Assembly (NCBI GenBank): GCA_027604005.1
Contig: JADGJT010000001.1
Span: forward strand, 210,171-274,170
From: Dinochytrium kinnereticum
Lineage: Eukaryota; Chytridiomycota; Chytridiomycetes; Chytridiales; Chytridiaceae
DNA: 64,000 bases
Direction: 5' to 3'
A model generated the notes under the pieces. It ran no database searches and had not been told where the DNA came from. It saw only the letters and a list, made by a program, of their open reading frames with translations. Every line of letters begins with the position of its first letter. The first letter of the stretch is position 1. The position numbers and the translations under genes are program-made. Of this stretch, positions 46,117-58,940 are shown in pieces.

Positions 46117-49100
46117 ATGGCATCGCCATCGAGTTTGAGGAAGACATCACTGTTGCTGGAGGCTGCTAGTGCGGGTGACTCGGCGGTTGATCTTCTTGCT
46201 GCTAGAAATCAGAAGCAGCTTGAGAAGATGATACCACCCGTCGGGGATGAGGGAGCTGCCATGGAGGAGGAGGAGCCAGTGCAGGACCAGAAGTTTGAGG
46301 AGGAGGCACCACAACCAGATGACGTTGCTCAGCCGATGTCTCCTTCACCACCGATAACGCTGGAGCCGCCTGAGGAGCTGGATTATGAGAACTTTGTTGA
46401 GAACCCCATCTGGACGCCTGAGACCAGGAAAGTGGAGCAGCTGCAGAGGAGCTCGACAACTCGATCAGCCGATAACTTTACCTCGGGCAAGGTTCTGACA
46501 AGGCCTGTGCGATCCCTGTCGCATTCAGTAATGGAAGTGAGGACCAGGCAGAGGGCCATCAGCTCAAGCTCGACGGCGTCCACGATGTCCCAGATGCAGC
46601 GCAGGAATGAACTGTTGGCGTTTCATCAAATCTTGGAGCAACCGCCGTCACCCATTGTGGGGAGAGAGAGAGCATTGAAAATCAAGCCGAGTCAGTTGGA
46701 GAATCTACAGCTTTCTTTGGAGCTGATTTTGGAGCATCGTAGGGCTATGACACCCACAACTCCTTCGCCTGTTCTTCGAGCTGCAGCTTGGTCAGTCGCA
46801 GTTTCCAGTTCGACACCCAAGACGGAGGCGATGCAAGACGATGTGCTTGATGATTATTACTTTATGGACGATTCAGCTGATATGTCGACTTCTACATCAT
46901 CCGAGATGAGTTTTGTTGATACTGGGATGAAGTTCTATCAGCGGTTTGTGACGAGTGACAGTGAGGATGATCATTCTGACATGGAGTTGTTGGATCAAAT
47001 GGCTGTGGCGGCACTGGCCGCTGCCCAACGTGCCCGGGAGCATGGAGTTACCTTGGCAATGAGGAATCTTGGCATCTCTGACGCAGATGTTGCTGCGGCC
47101 GCCATTGCATCATGGCATGGAGATGATGCCTCTTCCCTCCATAGTCTTTCTATGGCTGATACTTCACAGCGCCATCGTTTCTCTCGTAATGCTCATGATC
47201 GGAACTCATCATCACCAGTTCCCTCTCAATCATCCTTGTCACGCCTTTCCGTCTCCCTCGCGTCGCTCTCCATTCCCAGGACGTCTCCGATACCAAGCTC
47301 TGTCGGCTACGGGTCGTCTGTCCCTGAGCTCATGTCCCGCCTTGATGTGTTTGCGGTTGAGATGGAGGGCATCATCACAGAGCTCAACGCGATGCAAGAT
47401 CAGCTTGAAAAGGAGATTCGAAACGAAGAGCACAGGGCTCTGGCTAATGATACTAGGTTGTTCCAAGCTATGGGGCTTGACGGGAGCGACGGGAGCGCTG
47501 GATCTCACTCACCTTTCGGTTTTTACGCTAATGATATGACATCCGAAGATGGATCCTGGGAGTCCCGTGCATCTCCTAAGCCGATGAACATAGACAATGA
47601 CACAGACAGCATCTTTGAGTTGAGCCCGAGAATGACTCGATCGAAAAGTGGCAAGTCAAAGGCTGTTCGCATGATGGGCATCAGCGAGAAAGAGGAGGCT
47701 AACTTGATGAGGCGATCCATCCTCCCCTCCGGGGAAACAGCCGTTATGGCGAACGCAGAGCCCCATAACTCGTCATCACGCAGGCAGACGATCTTAACCG
47801 CTCCCGGTCCGTTACGAAACGTGATAAATGAGTCCGACAGCGATGATTCCATCCTTCCGGCTTCCATTCAGCGCAAGAAAAGGCCAGTGTCCACTATGAA
47901 GGCGCTGAAGATGATGGGGATTAACGATGGTGAGGCGCCCAAATCTCAAATGGCTTTTAGACCCATCTCAATGTTGAATCCCATGTCGCCGCATGGGTCA
48001 GTCGTATCTGAGAACAGCAGCCTTGCATCCCTGAAATCACCACCCTCATCTTTGGCTTCTCCTAAGGCTTTGAAGTTGATGGGTCTCTCAACCACCCCAA
48101 AGTTGCAGATTGCTCCAGACGCGCCGATGGGGAGGCGCCGTTCCATTGCTCGCGCCACCCCATCGCCGACGAACTCGTTTTCATCGTCGTCATTCGCGCA
48201 GTCTGCTGGTGCCAATCCCGTTCCTTTAGCGCGCACCGGCAGCATCGTTTCATTTGGAAGCCTTCGTGGAGGGTTCGGTAGGAGGCCGTCTCAGGCGACC
48301 ATCACCACTACGACGACACAGTCTCATGAGGAGATTGATTACTTTACTGATCATGATCCCAATGAGGATGAGATGGCATTCCTCGAGGATGATTCTGGAA
48401 AGGGTCGTGATAAGGAGGGAATCCGTCGATCAAAGTCTACGACCTCCAAGGCATATAAGTTGATGGGCATCGATCCTACCACTCAGGAGAATGTCCCTAC
48501 GATGCCGCAACTCGACCGCCGACGCTCCTCCACTCCTTCTGAAGATGATATCGATGCCTTACAGAACCGGAACTCTCGCCGTCGCTCCCGCAGCCGTATG
48601 TCGAGGATTGGGGCTAGGAACCCAAGTGTTCCGCCTCCCTCCACTTCTTCCGATACCACTAAACCTGCCATCACAGTCGCCTCCCTCTTCCAAGACACCC
48701 TTAATCCTCCGTCGATGCAAGGATACCTCCAGAAGCATAACCCCGGCAAGATGTTCCGTGCTTGGAAGAGACGGTTCTTCGTCTTGGTTCCGAGCAAGTC
48801 TAGGCTGTTTTATTTTGCCTCTGCTGAGCCAGGAGAGCTTGCTGTTGGTGTAATCCCGATGGATTTGAGGACCGATGTGGCGTCTGCTAGGAATGCGCAA
48901 TTTAAGGGAAAGCCTGTCATTCAAATTACTGGACAGATGACAGGACAGCTATCGCAGGGGGCCAGTGCTGACCGGGGAGAGAAGTTTTGGTATCTTCTAG
49001 CCGATGATGAGGCTGCTAAGGGGGCTTGGATGAACGCCTTGGTTGAAGTTATAATGGCTGCAAAGGTGCGATACTGTTTTGATACATAGTTTTATCTTCT

Positions 49101-49476
49101 ATCATGCTAACGGCATTTAAATGAAAAACAACAGCCTGGTTCTATCAATACTTCGTTTGGTGGAATGCCTTTTGTCCCTGCTACTTCCCGCAATCCCAAC
49201 CTTCCCCCCGGAACTGACGGCATCACCTCTTCTATCACTAGCGGTCGCCGACCTTCCCTTGGCCTTCTGAACATTGGGGCGTTTGGTATGACTGGAAACA
49301 CATCCAACGGCCTTCTCGACATCCACCTACCATCCCCTATCTCTACCCAGAAAGCTCTTCCTCCTATTGCCAATGACCATGCAGGATTTGAGTTTAAGGA
49401 CTCTATTGGCGGGTCACAGGACACGCTTTATTCCGAGATTGATTTTGATAGGAGGATAGCAGAGATTTCTCTTTAA
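46117..49476 (+). CDS. PH-domain protein with four KA-x-[KR]-x-MG-[IL] motifs
   Basis: Two exons (46117-49065 and 49135-49476) give about 1096 residues. The middle is largely disordered, with a predicted helical stretch around PELMSRLDVFAVEMEGIITE and a coiled-coil-like QDQLEKEIRNEEHR. A PH domain sits at ~866-983: MQGYLQKHNPGKMFRAWKRR, FFVLVPSKSRLFYFAS, IPMDLRTDV, and a closing GAWMNALVEVIM with the conserved Trp. A 113-residue tail follows. Four short motifs of the form K-A-x-[KR]-x-M-G-[IL] occur at residues ~515, 595, 650 and 778, always preceded by Ser/Lys-rich sequence. This suggests a scaffold with repeated docking sites and one lipid-binding domain. The start is the first ATG (46117). 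Confidence 0.8.
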
Positions 49477-49832
49477 CGCTCATTTTGGCTCTTTTTCAGT
49501 GCCTTTTTCGATCCCCGATTCCTTTCATTTAAATTATTATTGTTTTTCTCCTTTGAAGTTTTACCCCCATCTGAAAGAGCAAAAAAAGAAAAACATATAT
49601 GGTGTGTCATCACGGTTATCATTTTTTTCGCCGAGTTTTTTCTCTCTTTTTTCTTTTCCTTGAGTTCCCCTTTCCAGTCGTCTGTCTATTCACCCAATCA
49701 TTCGCCTCACGATCTCCCCTCCACAAAAAGTACAATATTCAAAAAACACCGGTTTTTGTGAATGTTATAAAAGAAGGAATCTATGGTTTATCTATTTATC
49801 ATAGCAAACATAAGGAAACACAGTCTTTTAAA
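49477..49832. other. Convergent 3' intergenic region
   Basis: About 350 bp of AT-rich sequence between the stops of the plus-strand PH-domain gene and the minus-strand DHHC gene. Nothing else is seen. Confidence 0.4.
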
Positions 49833-51722
49833 TTAACCAGACTTGATAAACTTGGGACCGTTAGCATCTCCCGAAACTTCTTCAGCGACATGCAGCGTAA
49901 CCGCATCCACGTTCTCCGTCCTTCCTGCCATCAATTCTTCTTCAATCTGAAAAACAAGTTGTGGAGGCGGCGGCACCCGGCTGCCAGCTGATAAGAATTC
50001 AGAGGAGTGGGAAGGGGGGGTGTAGGTGAGAAGGAGGGAGGATTCCAAAGGGCGGCAGAGAACCCAGCTAGCATTCGCCAGTCGTGAACCTTTCCAGAAA
50101 GGGTGGGGGCGGACTCTAGGGCCATTGGAGGAGACTTCAGGTTCGTCATAGTAGTATTTGCGTTTAAGCTAGTCATTTATCAAAGAAAAGAGCAGCGAAG
50201 GGTCAGCCAAAGAGAAAAAAAAAGGCTGTCACTAGGATCGTTTAGTTCCTTACGTGCTCATGAGTAGTAAGGTTGTTCATAGTCAACCATACGTGGAATG
50301 GAGTCATAGCAAGGAAGCTGATTGCGAGTAAGGTCGTAAATACTTGAATAGTGACAAGTAGAGGCTGCGCTGAAAGTGTGTCCACCCAGGAAGTGTTGTC
50401 CAGGTCCGAGCGCTGCTTTGCCAATATGGAAATGTGCGCCAAAGTGCTGGACCAAACAAAAATGTCGAGTAGGGAAACATAGATAAGGAAAGCTAGGAAG
50501 TGGCGGTAGTTTCTTTTCCCAATGCAGTTTGCCTGTACAAACCGTTAGCCAGCTTTCAAGAAAACAAAAGGAAAGCTAGAAAAGTCCTCACCATCCAAGG
50601 ACAATGATGGTCATGGTTCTCGACGCACCGATCGCAAGTTGCGCAATGGGAGGTGCGAGGGGGCCTCCATATTCTACAGGTATGGCAGTACTTTATCTTG
50701 ACAACAACACCATTGATCTCAACCTTGCCGATACCAGGTAGAACTGGTCGAATAACATTCGTGATTGGCTGTTCTGATCCAGACTGTCCATATCCATCGT
50801 TTAATGTGGGGGCGATGAACGGATAGCCCCTTGGTAAAGGCTGCTCTTCCATCGATTCAGGTGCGTTTGCTGGTGACTGTCCTTCGGATTGTATGTAGGG
50901 GGGGAAAGCTTGCATCTGGTTATTCACCATGCAGGTTTCACCGTCCACCGTCCATTCCTGACTGGGTCTCATTGGTGCTGAATTTGCTGGAGCTAGAGGT
51001 GGCATACTCTTTAAACTCATTAGGCCACATTACGCCAAATCATACAATAAAGAAGTCAGCATACCCTCTGGTAGGCATCCAGTGCCGAGGCTGGGCCGGC
51101 ATGGGTTGGATCCAGATGCAGGTCCACAGGAAGATATCCAGGATCTGTGAGAGTGGTTTTGAAAAGATGCGCCAGCGTATTCAGGAATAGGTAGACGAAC
51201 GAAATCGGCACAAGCACAGACGATCTCTGGGTCAGAAACGGCACTCTGATTCCGATGGATTAAAACAAAGGCAGAACCAAAGCAGATGGGCCATCCTTAC
51301 GTCAGAATAGCATGCGCCGTTGAAACTCCAACGATCAGGCCCACAGCAGACAAAAAGACTATTGAGTCTCTTCTACTGAAGAACCACTTCCAGAATGCCG
51401 CTGGCCCCTTGTTTCCTCCTCGAAATGGAATCAGAGGCTTTGCATTCCTTCGCTGTCCAGATGGAGGGAAGGCGGACGGTTGTCGTTGCACATTCAGCAG
51501 TGGTCTTGCTGAAATTACGGATGGTGTGTGATGGCTTGCAATCGTCGCAGTTGTGTTGATGGTCGTTATTGAAGGCGCAAGAGGGGGTGGGTGCGCCTCT
51601 CTCTGCATTTTTGGACAGTCTTTTTTTGCACCACACCAAAACGCTAGCAAGTGGTCGTGATGGAAACACGAAAAGCAAGAGCTGAGGTCCTTAACTTCAC
51701 GCAAGAAGGAAGACACGACCAT
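49833..51722 (-). CDS. DHHC protein S-palmitoyltransferase (Erf2-like)
   Basis: Attaches palmitate to cysteines of membrane proteins. Five exons (51722-51301, 51245-51065, 51008-50592, 50532-50254, 50168-49833) give about 544 residues. Four membrane segments are apparent, two before the catalytic domain ([37 protein letters not shown]) and two after it. The cysteine-rich domain reads [32 protein letters not shown], and continues across intron 3 as [11 protein letters not shown]; the DHHC is at ~334-337. After the last membrane segment, TTHEHLKRKYYY fits the TTxE motif region. The N-terminal extension carries Cys/His-rich sequence ([12 protein letters not shown]). The start codon lies only 36 bp beyond the stop of cyclase B on the same strand. 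Confidence 0.93.
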
Positions 51723-51758
51723 TATCTTCTGCCTTTACGGCTCACGGTGGTTGCCCTT

Positions 51759-54700
51759 TTATTTTGATATGTCGGCAATAATCTGTGCTTCAAAAATCAA
51801 CCCATGTCCGCGCAGCTGTTCCATCAACTTCTCTGGAGACATGAACTCTTCAGGGAAGGTAGCCACTCTCGACTTGCGAGTCCTCTTGGTACTTATAAAA
51901 TGCGGGCTACCTTCCTGCAGGGAGATTATGAACAAGTGCGAATGCCTAGCTTGGACGCGTCTTGCCCTGAAGGCACGTGCCATCAATTGCATAATGTGGT
52001 TCTCTGCCGAAGATACAAAAGTGTACATACGCTTGAAACGATCCAATTCTATGAGGAGCTTCTCGGAGAATCGTGTAAGACTACCGTCGCATAGCGTCAT
52101 AATGATCCCTGCCATTGCTTGAAAGTAGCGAGTGAAGTGGGGACGCTTAGGGTAAATTAAGCCAGATTGCTTCTGAATAAGCATGCAGGCCGTGCGGACC
52201 TCCTTCACAATCTGAAACGTCAAGTTTTTTTCAGCAGCGTCTTCAATATCTTTGGGTGTCGAAGGTTTGACGATTTCTGCGTAGTCCCCGGTTGCAAAGT
52301 CGATTTGATCCAAAAGGACTTCACATAATATTGGAAAGCACTTCATATATAGTGGTCCAGTGTGGGCGTACTTAATAAAAAAGATATCAAAATCGCTGCG
52401 CAAATTATGAAGTAATGAATAGTGAAGATACCCGTCAAGAAACTGACCTGAAACAAGCCAAGCCTCTCCATCCCATGAATTGCAAAACGCAAAGACGAAA
52501 TTATCTTTTCAGCCCACCCCCGTCGAGTCTCGGCGTTTTCAGATGAATAGTGCTTGAAAGATTCATAACGCAACTGATTAAGGGCTGAATAGAATGATAT
52601 CCATCCATTCTCTAGAGGATGACCCTACTCAAAAAAGTTCAGAACTCATTTGTGGAGGCTAGCTTTTAGTTCACCTCTAATTTCCTTGAGGATTTTACAC
52701 CGTCAGTATACATAATCTTAGCTAGCTCAAGGTCTCCAGTTGTTGATCTAAGGCCTGCTAGCAAGAGCTTTATCGTAGATACGTCAAGGCTATCATCCTG
52801 ACCGGCGTAATACTCTAAGAACTTCTCCTCGATCTGGTATCGAAGGATCGATAAATCTCCAACTCTAAGAAAAAAGGATTTTTACAAAAGGAATTTAAAA
52901 GGAGATGTGATTAGAACGAAGCGAAATGCCCTTACAGCTCCCGAACCACAGCATCCACAACTCGGCTTAAGTGAGGAATGGGAGAAGCACCGTCTCCAAC
53001 AGAATCCATAGACGACAAATGAACCTTATAAAACGATATGCATTTCTCCCATTCGCCTCTGGAGTCATATAGAATTGCTCTAGTTTCGGCATACCGGCAC
53101 AAATCCATGATTTCACTATAGGTTTCATGATAAGTTGGAAGATAGACTGCTGCAACTTCATGTATCCTATCGCTTGCCTTCCCAAAGCCAAGCACGTCAA
53201 GACAATTTCCTGCTCTCCCGAACTGCATGCATAGAGATGACTTGTCAGCCATCCGTATCAAGTGTGCTATTAGAAGTAATGCAGATATTAGTGGCACATC
53301 GAGGCTTGCCTGGCCGTGGTAGCAAACGTAGAGACCAGTTTCCATCATCTCAGTAAGCTCCTCCAGGAAGCTTTGAAATTTTGCCATCTCCTTCGCGACT
53401 CTTTGACCATTTGCATCCGTCGATTGCGGAAAATTCATCTTTGTTATGGATTTGCCAGTCTGATGCTTCATTTGCCGAAAAGTGCGCCGAATAAGTGCTT
53501 TGTCAAAAGTTCGAAATGCTGCTGGGAATGTTTTCGACGCGAGGTCAAAAGAGCGAATAATTCGTCGTCGTTCAGTATTTTTTGCCAGAGATAGTGAAAA
53601 TAAACAGTATCTTAGGGCGGTGTATATAAGCTTTGGCATTTCTTTATGAGGGTTCGGGAACCGAAAACCAAACAATTTCATCGCTAGCCTGAAATAGTCC
53701 AACGCCTTATTCAGTTCTCTGCATTTGTAATTAGAAATATTCCTCTCAGTTATCTTACTTGTTTTCAAAATACATTTGCGAGAGAAGACGGTATTCTCGG
53801 GCTTGTTCAATTAAAGTCTTCTTCTCAAGATCCGGAGATATTAACAGGAATTCATTGTAAAGGTTGAAATATTCCATGGCCTCCAGGCTTCTTCTTTTCT
53901 CTACTGATACTTTAAAGGCCTCGTAGAGGTATATTTTCTTTCTTTCTTCTTCGTTCGGCACTTTTAAAAGATGGTTGATGATGGCTGTTACGTTATCCTT
54001 TCGATTCTCATCCGTCAAAGTGGATTCATAGTACTCGGCGTAATGGTGATGAAGCTCCTCCCTTCTGCTTGGTACCAGACTGGAGTAAATCCCTTGCTGA
54101 ATCAGGTAATGAGAGAAGAGAAATCGATTCTCATGGTTATTCCAATGAATTAAGTCATACGGATCCGACTCTTTCAATAGCTGACGCATTTCATCTGTGG
54201 ATATCGTATCCGAAAGAATAGATTCCGTTGATTGAAGAACATAGTGTACTTCCTCGACGTGAAAGTATTGACCAGCTACCGATGCGATCCTCAAAATTGT
54301 TTTCATATTTGAAGATAACTTATCAAACCTAAGTGACCAGTTAGTATGTAATATTCGCTGCAGAATGCTTACTGAGCGATAACCGCACTTGTCGAGTCGA
54401 GAGGGAGAACTGTAGCGGTAAGATCCTTTCCTCCTCTTCTGAATAAAACGCCTCCATCCAGTATGATAGTTTCATCCTGCAGAAGAATACCGCAGATAAT
54501 CTTAACGACCAGTGGATTTCCTGAAAATAAGAAGTTAGACTAGCAATAAATTGATGCCAAAAAAAAAAAGCTGCAATCTGCTTACCTTGGCTTTTTTCAA
54601 ATACTTCATTCAAAAGAGAAGGGGCCACTTTATCGCCTACCCCCATCACGTGTGAGAATCTATTCTTGATAATTTCTCCGACAGCATCTCCATCTAGCTT

Positions 54701-57700
54701 ATCGACAACAATTTTCACACAAAATCGAGATTCTTCGATTTGGTTGAAGCGAGAGCGAAGGGTGTCTTTATACTCCTGAAAGATAAAAATCAACAGGAGT
54801 TAAGTATATAACCATAATAGCAAAACAATTGAATAATCATTTTAAGTAAACATAGACTGAACCTCAAGCGGTCTAGATAGAAAAAACGGAAGCAAGAAAG
54901 GACATCGATTTCCTAACTCAATTGCAATGTCGTAGGATCCAGAATCAAACCACTGGACGTCGTCTAGTATAAAAACGGTTCGTAATCCCAGCTTATATAA
55001 CGTTTGAAGGATGCGAGATATGTAGGATAATAGTCGTGGACCAACGTCTTGAGCAGGGGCTACAGTAATATGTGTGAATCGTCCAAACAATCTCGGAAAA
55101 AGGTTGCGCAGCTAATGGAGGTTGAATTGCGATACATGTTAACCATCTTTTAATGTATAGGTATACCGAAATGGAAATAACGAGACGAAAGCTCACCAAC
55201 TCAATGGTGGAGAGAGGTTCTCCAAGCGCCAATAAAACTTCACTTAAGGGATCCTCTCCAGCTATAGAGGCCGTCCGCTGCCTCGCCAAAATATCACAGC
55301 TCTCAATCTTCTGGAGGACAACACTTGGCTCGATGTTAATTGATCCTCTTATCCCCATTGCCATGCTTCTTCTACCCCCCAAAGTTCTCTCATAAGTTGT
55401 TATTAAGCTAGAAATGTTGGTCTGTGAATGAATATCTCCAGTAGATACATGGGACGGGCTAGAAAAGACGGCACGACGTCCCTTACGGATGCGATGCGTG
55501 GACCAGCCATTGGCAGTGAGGTGGTTGGAGATAGCTTCGATAATGTATTCAAATATAAAGAATGCGGCTTGACGATTTTCTTGACCTGATGCAAAACTTT
55601 GGAGGTTTAGAAGCGATGACAAAAGAATCGTTCTTTTAGAAAAGGCTTACCAAGTAATCACTGAAGGATCGTCCTTAAAGGTCTGTATTATGTTGCGCAC
55701 CAAGAATGTCTTTCCTGAACCAGATTTGCCGATGATCAATATTGATACCCTTTCACCTTGATACCATTTCTGAATTGCGTCGGATACAATGCCTGCTTCA
55801 TTTGTACGCCCAGAAAGAGTCTGTCCGGGAGCCGTTTGTGACCCTAACTTGCTACCATCCGCATTATCCATACTATGGCCGTTATTATCCGTCGGCGAGG
55901 TCAATACGTTTTGGATTCTGAGCGGCTCATGCACTTGAACGTCTTGTTGAACGCCTTTAACGGAGTTATGGTTGTGTTTTTAGGGAAATCGAGCATAGAG
56001 ACAAATAGATCAAGGTCAAACGTAATCAAATGGGGTACAGTATCCAACCTTTTAGAGTCAAATACGAATAGTTTGAATTAAAAAGGAAATCATCCGAGCA
56101 TTCTTTAAAAGTTTCCGAGTCACATAGAATCTTTGACTGGCATACTTTTTGGCACATTATTCGAGCTGCGAGATTCACACAGGGTCCAAGAAGGGTGCCA
56201 TCCCCACGAAGCTCATTTCCAATGACTCCTGCGAAACTGTAGATGTTTCAAAGAATTAAATAGAGAATACCCAGTAGATAGTAAGAATGACACCAAAGCA
56301 AAAGGTTGATTGCAAGGACTAATAATGAAATCATTAAAACGTCAAATAAGGCTAGGGAAGAACGAGTAGCAATCAATTCGCCAAAATTGATAAATACACT
56401 TGTCCCGTCGCAACCCCAATTGAGAAGGTGCCTCCAAAGATCTGAAAAAGTCGTTGCTGGATCTCCAGAGCCGCCGAGATTGCATGTCTAGCCTCCCCTT
56501 TCTCATGAGCAAACCCCTCTAAGCCCCATACGAGAAGCGCGCACAAACCCTTCTCATCGCAATTCAGCTGCCTGCAGCATCCTCCATGTCTTCTTACACT
56601 TGTCGTGACGGCTTCCATAAAAGCTTGAAGTTGGGGAAGGTTGGAATCCGCCCCTATGTCTTTTAGGGGTAAGGCTTGTATTTGGATAAAAACGATGGAC
56701 ACTCGGCGGAGTTGATTGTAATCGTCTAGCTGGATGCAAAAAAGGGCATCATCTTGAGGTACTTCAATCTACAAGAATTTAAATTTCATAAATGACAGTA
56801 ATAAGAAGTTATTAAAAGTACACACCTGAGCGACCTGCGCATCGGATTTCCTTCTGCGAGTCGTTTTTTTCCTTAAAGGAGACGAATTGTCTAGACTTTT
56901 AATCACATTTTTTACCTCTTGCCCGTTCATGGATGTGGTTCTCATAGGCTCCCTTGACGTGGAGGATGATCTTGCAATACCATTTAGCGCTGACGAGATA
57001 AAGGCATGCAAACTCTCATCCATAAAGGCCAACGCCTTCCTACAAGCCTCAAAACTGACTGTAGAAGGAGGCATCGAGCCTTCCCTCGTCAGCCAATCCC
57101 GAGAAGATTCCGGCGCGTTTGTTAAAGCGGTCGCAGTGCGGACTAAGTCAATAACGGTTTCGAAATCGTCTTTGATAACAAAGGAATTTGTCTGAGAGTT
57201 TTCGTGCATTAGCTTGGAAAGTGTCGGGGATTTAAGAAGAATCTTTTCGAGATAATAATGAGCGTGCCCTGGGAATGCTAGCTCTCCGGTTTTACCGAGC
57301 CCCAACATATCGCCGGCTTCTTGTACTGCTAGACCTGCTACGAATTGCTCAACACGGTCGTTAACAATAGAGTTCCGAACAGATAGGGGTTCGCTTTCGC
57401 TCTCATAGATGACACTAGGGAGAGCTGATGATGTATTTCCGGATTCCTGCTCTTTGTTCCCGAGAAAAATATGGCGAAACGATCCCAGTCCTATTCCAAT
57501 ATGAATCCGGAGGGTTTGGTCTTCTGCTAGATGTGTGTGATGAGGGCTGGAGACCTCGCTTTTCCTTGGATTTTCTCCAGCTACGCTGCGTCGAGTTATG
57601 GTGTTGCCACGACCGATTTCTGCACATTGGTTCCAATTCGAATGAAGAATATCAACACCAGCTGAGGTCCGTCTATTCGTGATCCCATCTTTTGACAAGG

Positions 57701-58277
57701 TTGCAAAGGCGTTATTGGGATCATTAGAGTCTCCTCCAGCTCTTCCACTCATAAGCATGGTTCCAGCCCAACGCTCGGGAATGACCAATTTATAGTTTTC
57801 GAAGAGGCACATAAGCTCACAGCAGCATAGAATGCATTGAACGAAAAGATCGTCGATCACGGGCTCTGATTTCTCCGCTACTTCGTCTTCCACTAGATGA
57901 GTCAAATGCTTGTTGATGACAGGAGGCGGCGTCCATATTGCTAGGACGCTATCTCCTGCGAATTTGATGATGGATCCTCCGCATTTATGGATAGTCCTGA
58001 TAATCAGCTCGAAAGGTGGGTTTAGAATCTCTCGAATACGTTCACTAGTTCCCATCCGAGCCAGAGAGTCAGTCAGTTTCGTATATCCTGTCAAAGAGAG
58101 TGGCATAAGTGTATACTGACGCGATTTATAAATTGAAAGAGAAAGCGCCTTACCCGAAATATCAACGATGGCAACGACGCCTGACGGAATATCTTCCTTC
58201 AGGGGGAGCTTATGGATATATTTTTCACCCAACACGCTAAGTCTTGCGCGGTGCGTGAGCAAACTCAGCGGATGCAT
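51759..58277 (-). CDS. ADCY10-like (soluble) adenylyl cyclase, copy B
   Basis: Fourteen exons: 58277-58154, 58087-56826, 56768-56398, 56236-56049, 55954-55651, 55596-55197, 55111-54863, 54775-54586, 54520-54373, 54328-53759, 53718-52936, 52864-52675, 52624-52448, 52370-51759; about 1855 residues. The first cyclase domain has D39 (VAIVDISGYTKLT) and D87 (IIKFAGDSVLAIW). The second has RRVSIVFIQI, NCDEKGLCALLVWG, FSIGVATGQV, then N607/R611 (CVNLAARI). Walker A is GKSGSGKT at 724-731 and Walker B ILDDVQWFDS near 933. A long helical tail follows (YSSLVPSRREELHHHYAEYY and on). All four catalytic positions are kept. It is a paralogue of the plus-strand copy at 26199-33297 and shares intron positions with it. 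The acceptor before the last exon (TTAAG) was chosen because the nearer one breaks frame. Confidence 0.9.
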
Positions 58278-58940
58278 TATTGGTGTTGGTCCTAATACAG
58301 CCTCCTGAACGTCCTTTCAAAGATAAGAAAATGAACGGAAGAAACGATCTAGTCCAGTCTTTCAAAGACACCAAGCTGAACCCCGGCTATATCAATCGGC
58401 CAGGCCGCCTCCAACGAGCCCTGAAAAAACCGAACGATTCCTGGTCACCTCGATGACCCCAGCCCCCTCGAAGGTTGCCTGCTGCGTAAGTAACGAAGCC
58501 CTCTAGAGGCAGAGTGAATTCTCGAACTCGTTTTACGGATCAGCCTCACGAGATGCGCTTCTGGCACCAGAAGTATTGTAAAAAAAAGGATTTTCACACC
58601 GTCAGGGCTGAGGAAATCCCCAGGTGATCTCAAGTTCTTAACCACGGCGGCAAGCAATCATAGCTCGATCAAATAGGCAAATTCCAATCCATGGAGATCT
58701 TATATTAAAACGAAGACGGCACATTCACTTTACATGGGAGTGCCGAAAAAGAATCATAAATAACGTTAAGCTGAAAGACAGGTTGCAATAAAAAGAGGAA
58801 GCGCGGGTTTCAAGGAATTCAAAAACGTGGTGCTGATTATGAATATAAAAGAACTCGAGATAGTCGAACAGAAAGATGTGTGGCTGCTACCCACCACGTC
58901 TGGAAAAAACAAGGACCGAAATGAAGACCACACCACTCCA
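58278..58940. other. Intergenic region upstream of cyclase B
   Basis: About 660 bp between the LLPH-like stop and the cyclase B start, both on the minus strand. It should hold the cyclase B promoter. A minus-strand frame at 58445-58657 shows no recognisable features. Confidence 0.4.

Noticed and set aside
52395..52447. Nearer acceptor (GCGCAG) for the last cyclase B exon
   Set aside because: With the phase-0 donor at 52447 it reads into a stop codon; the acceptor TTAAG at 52371 keeps frame.
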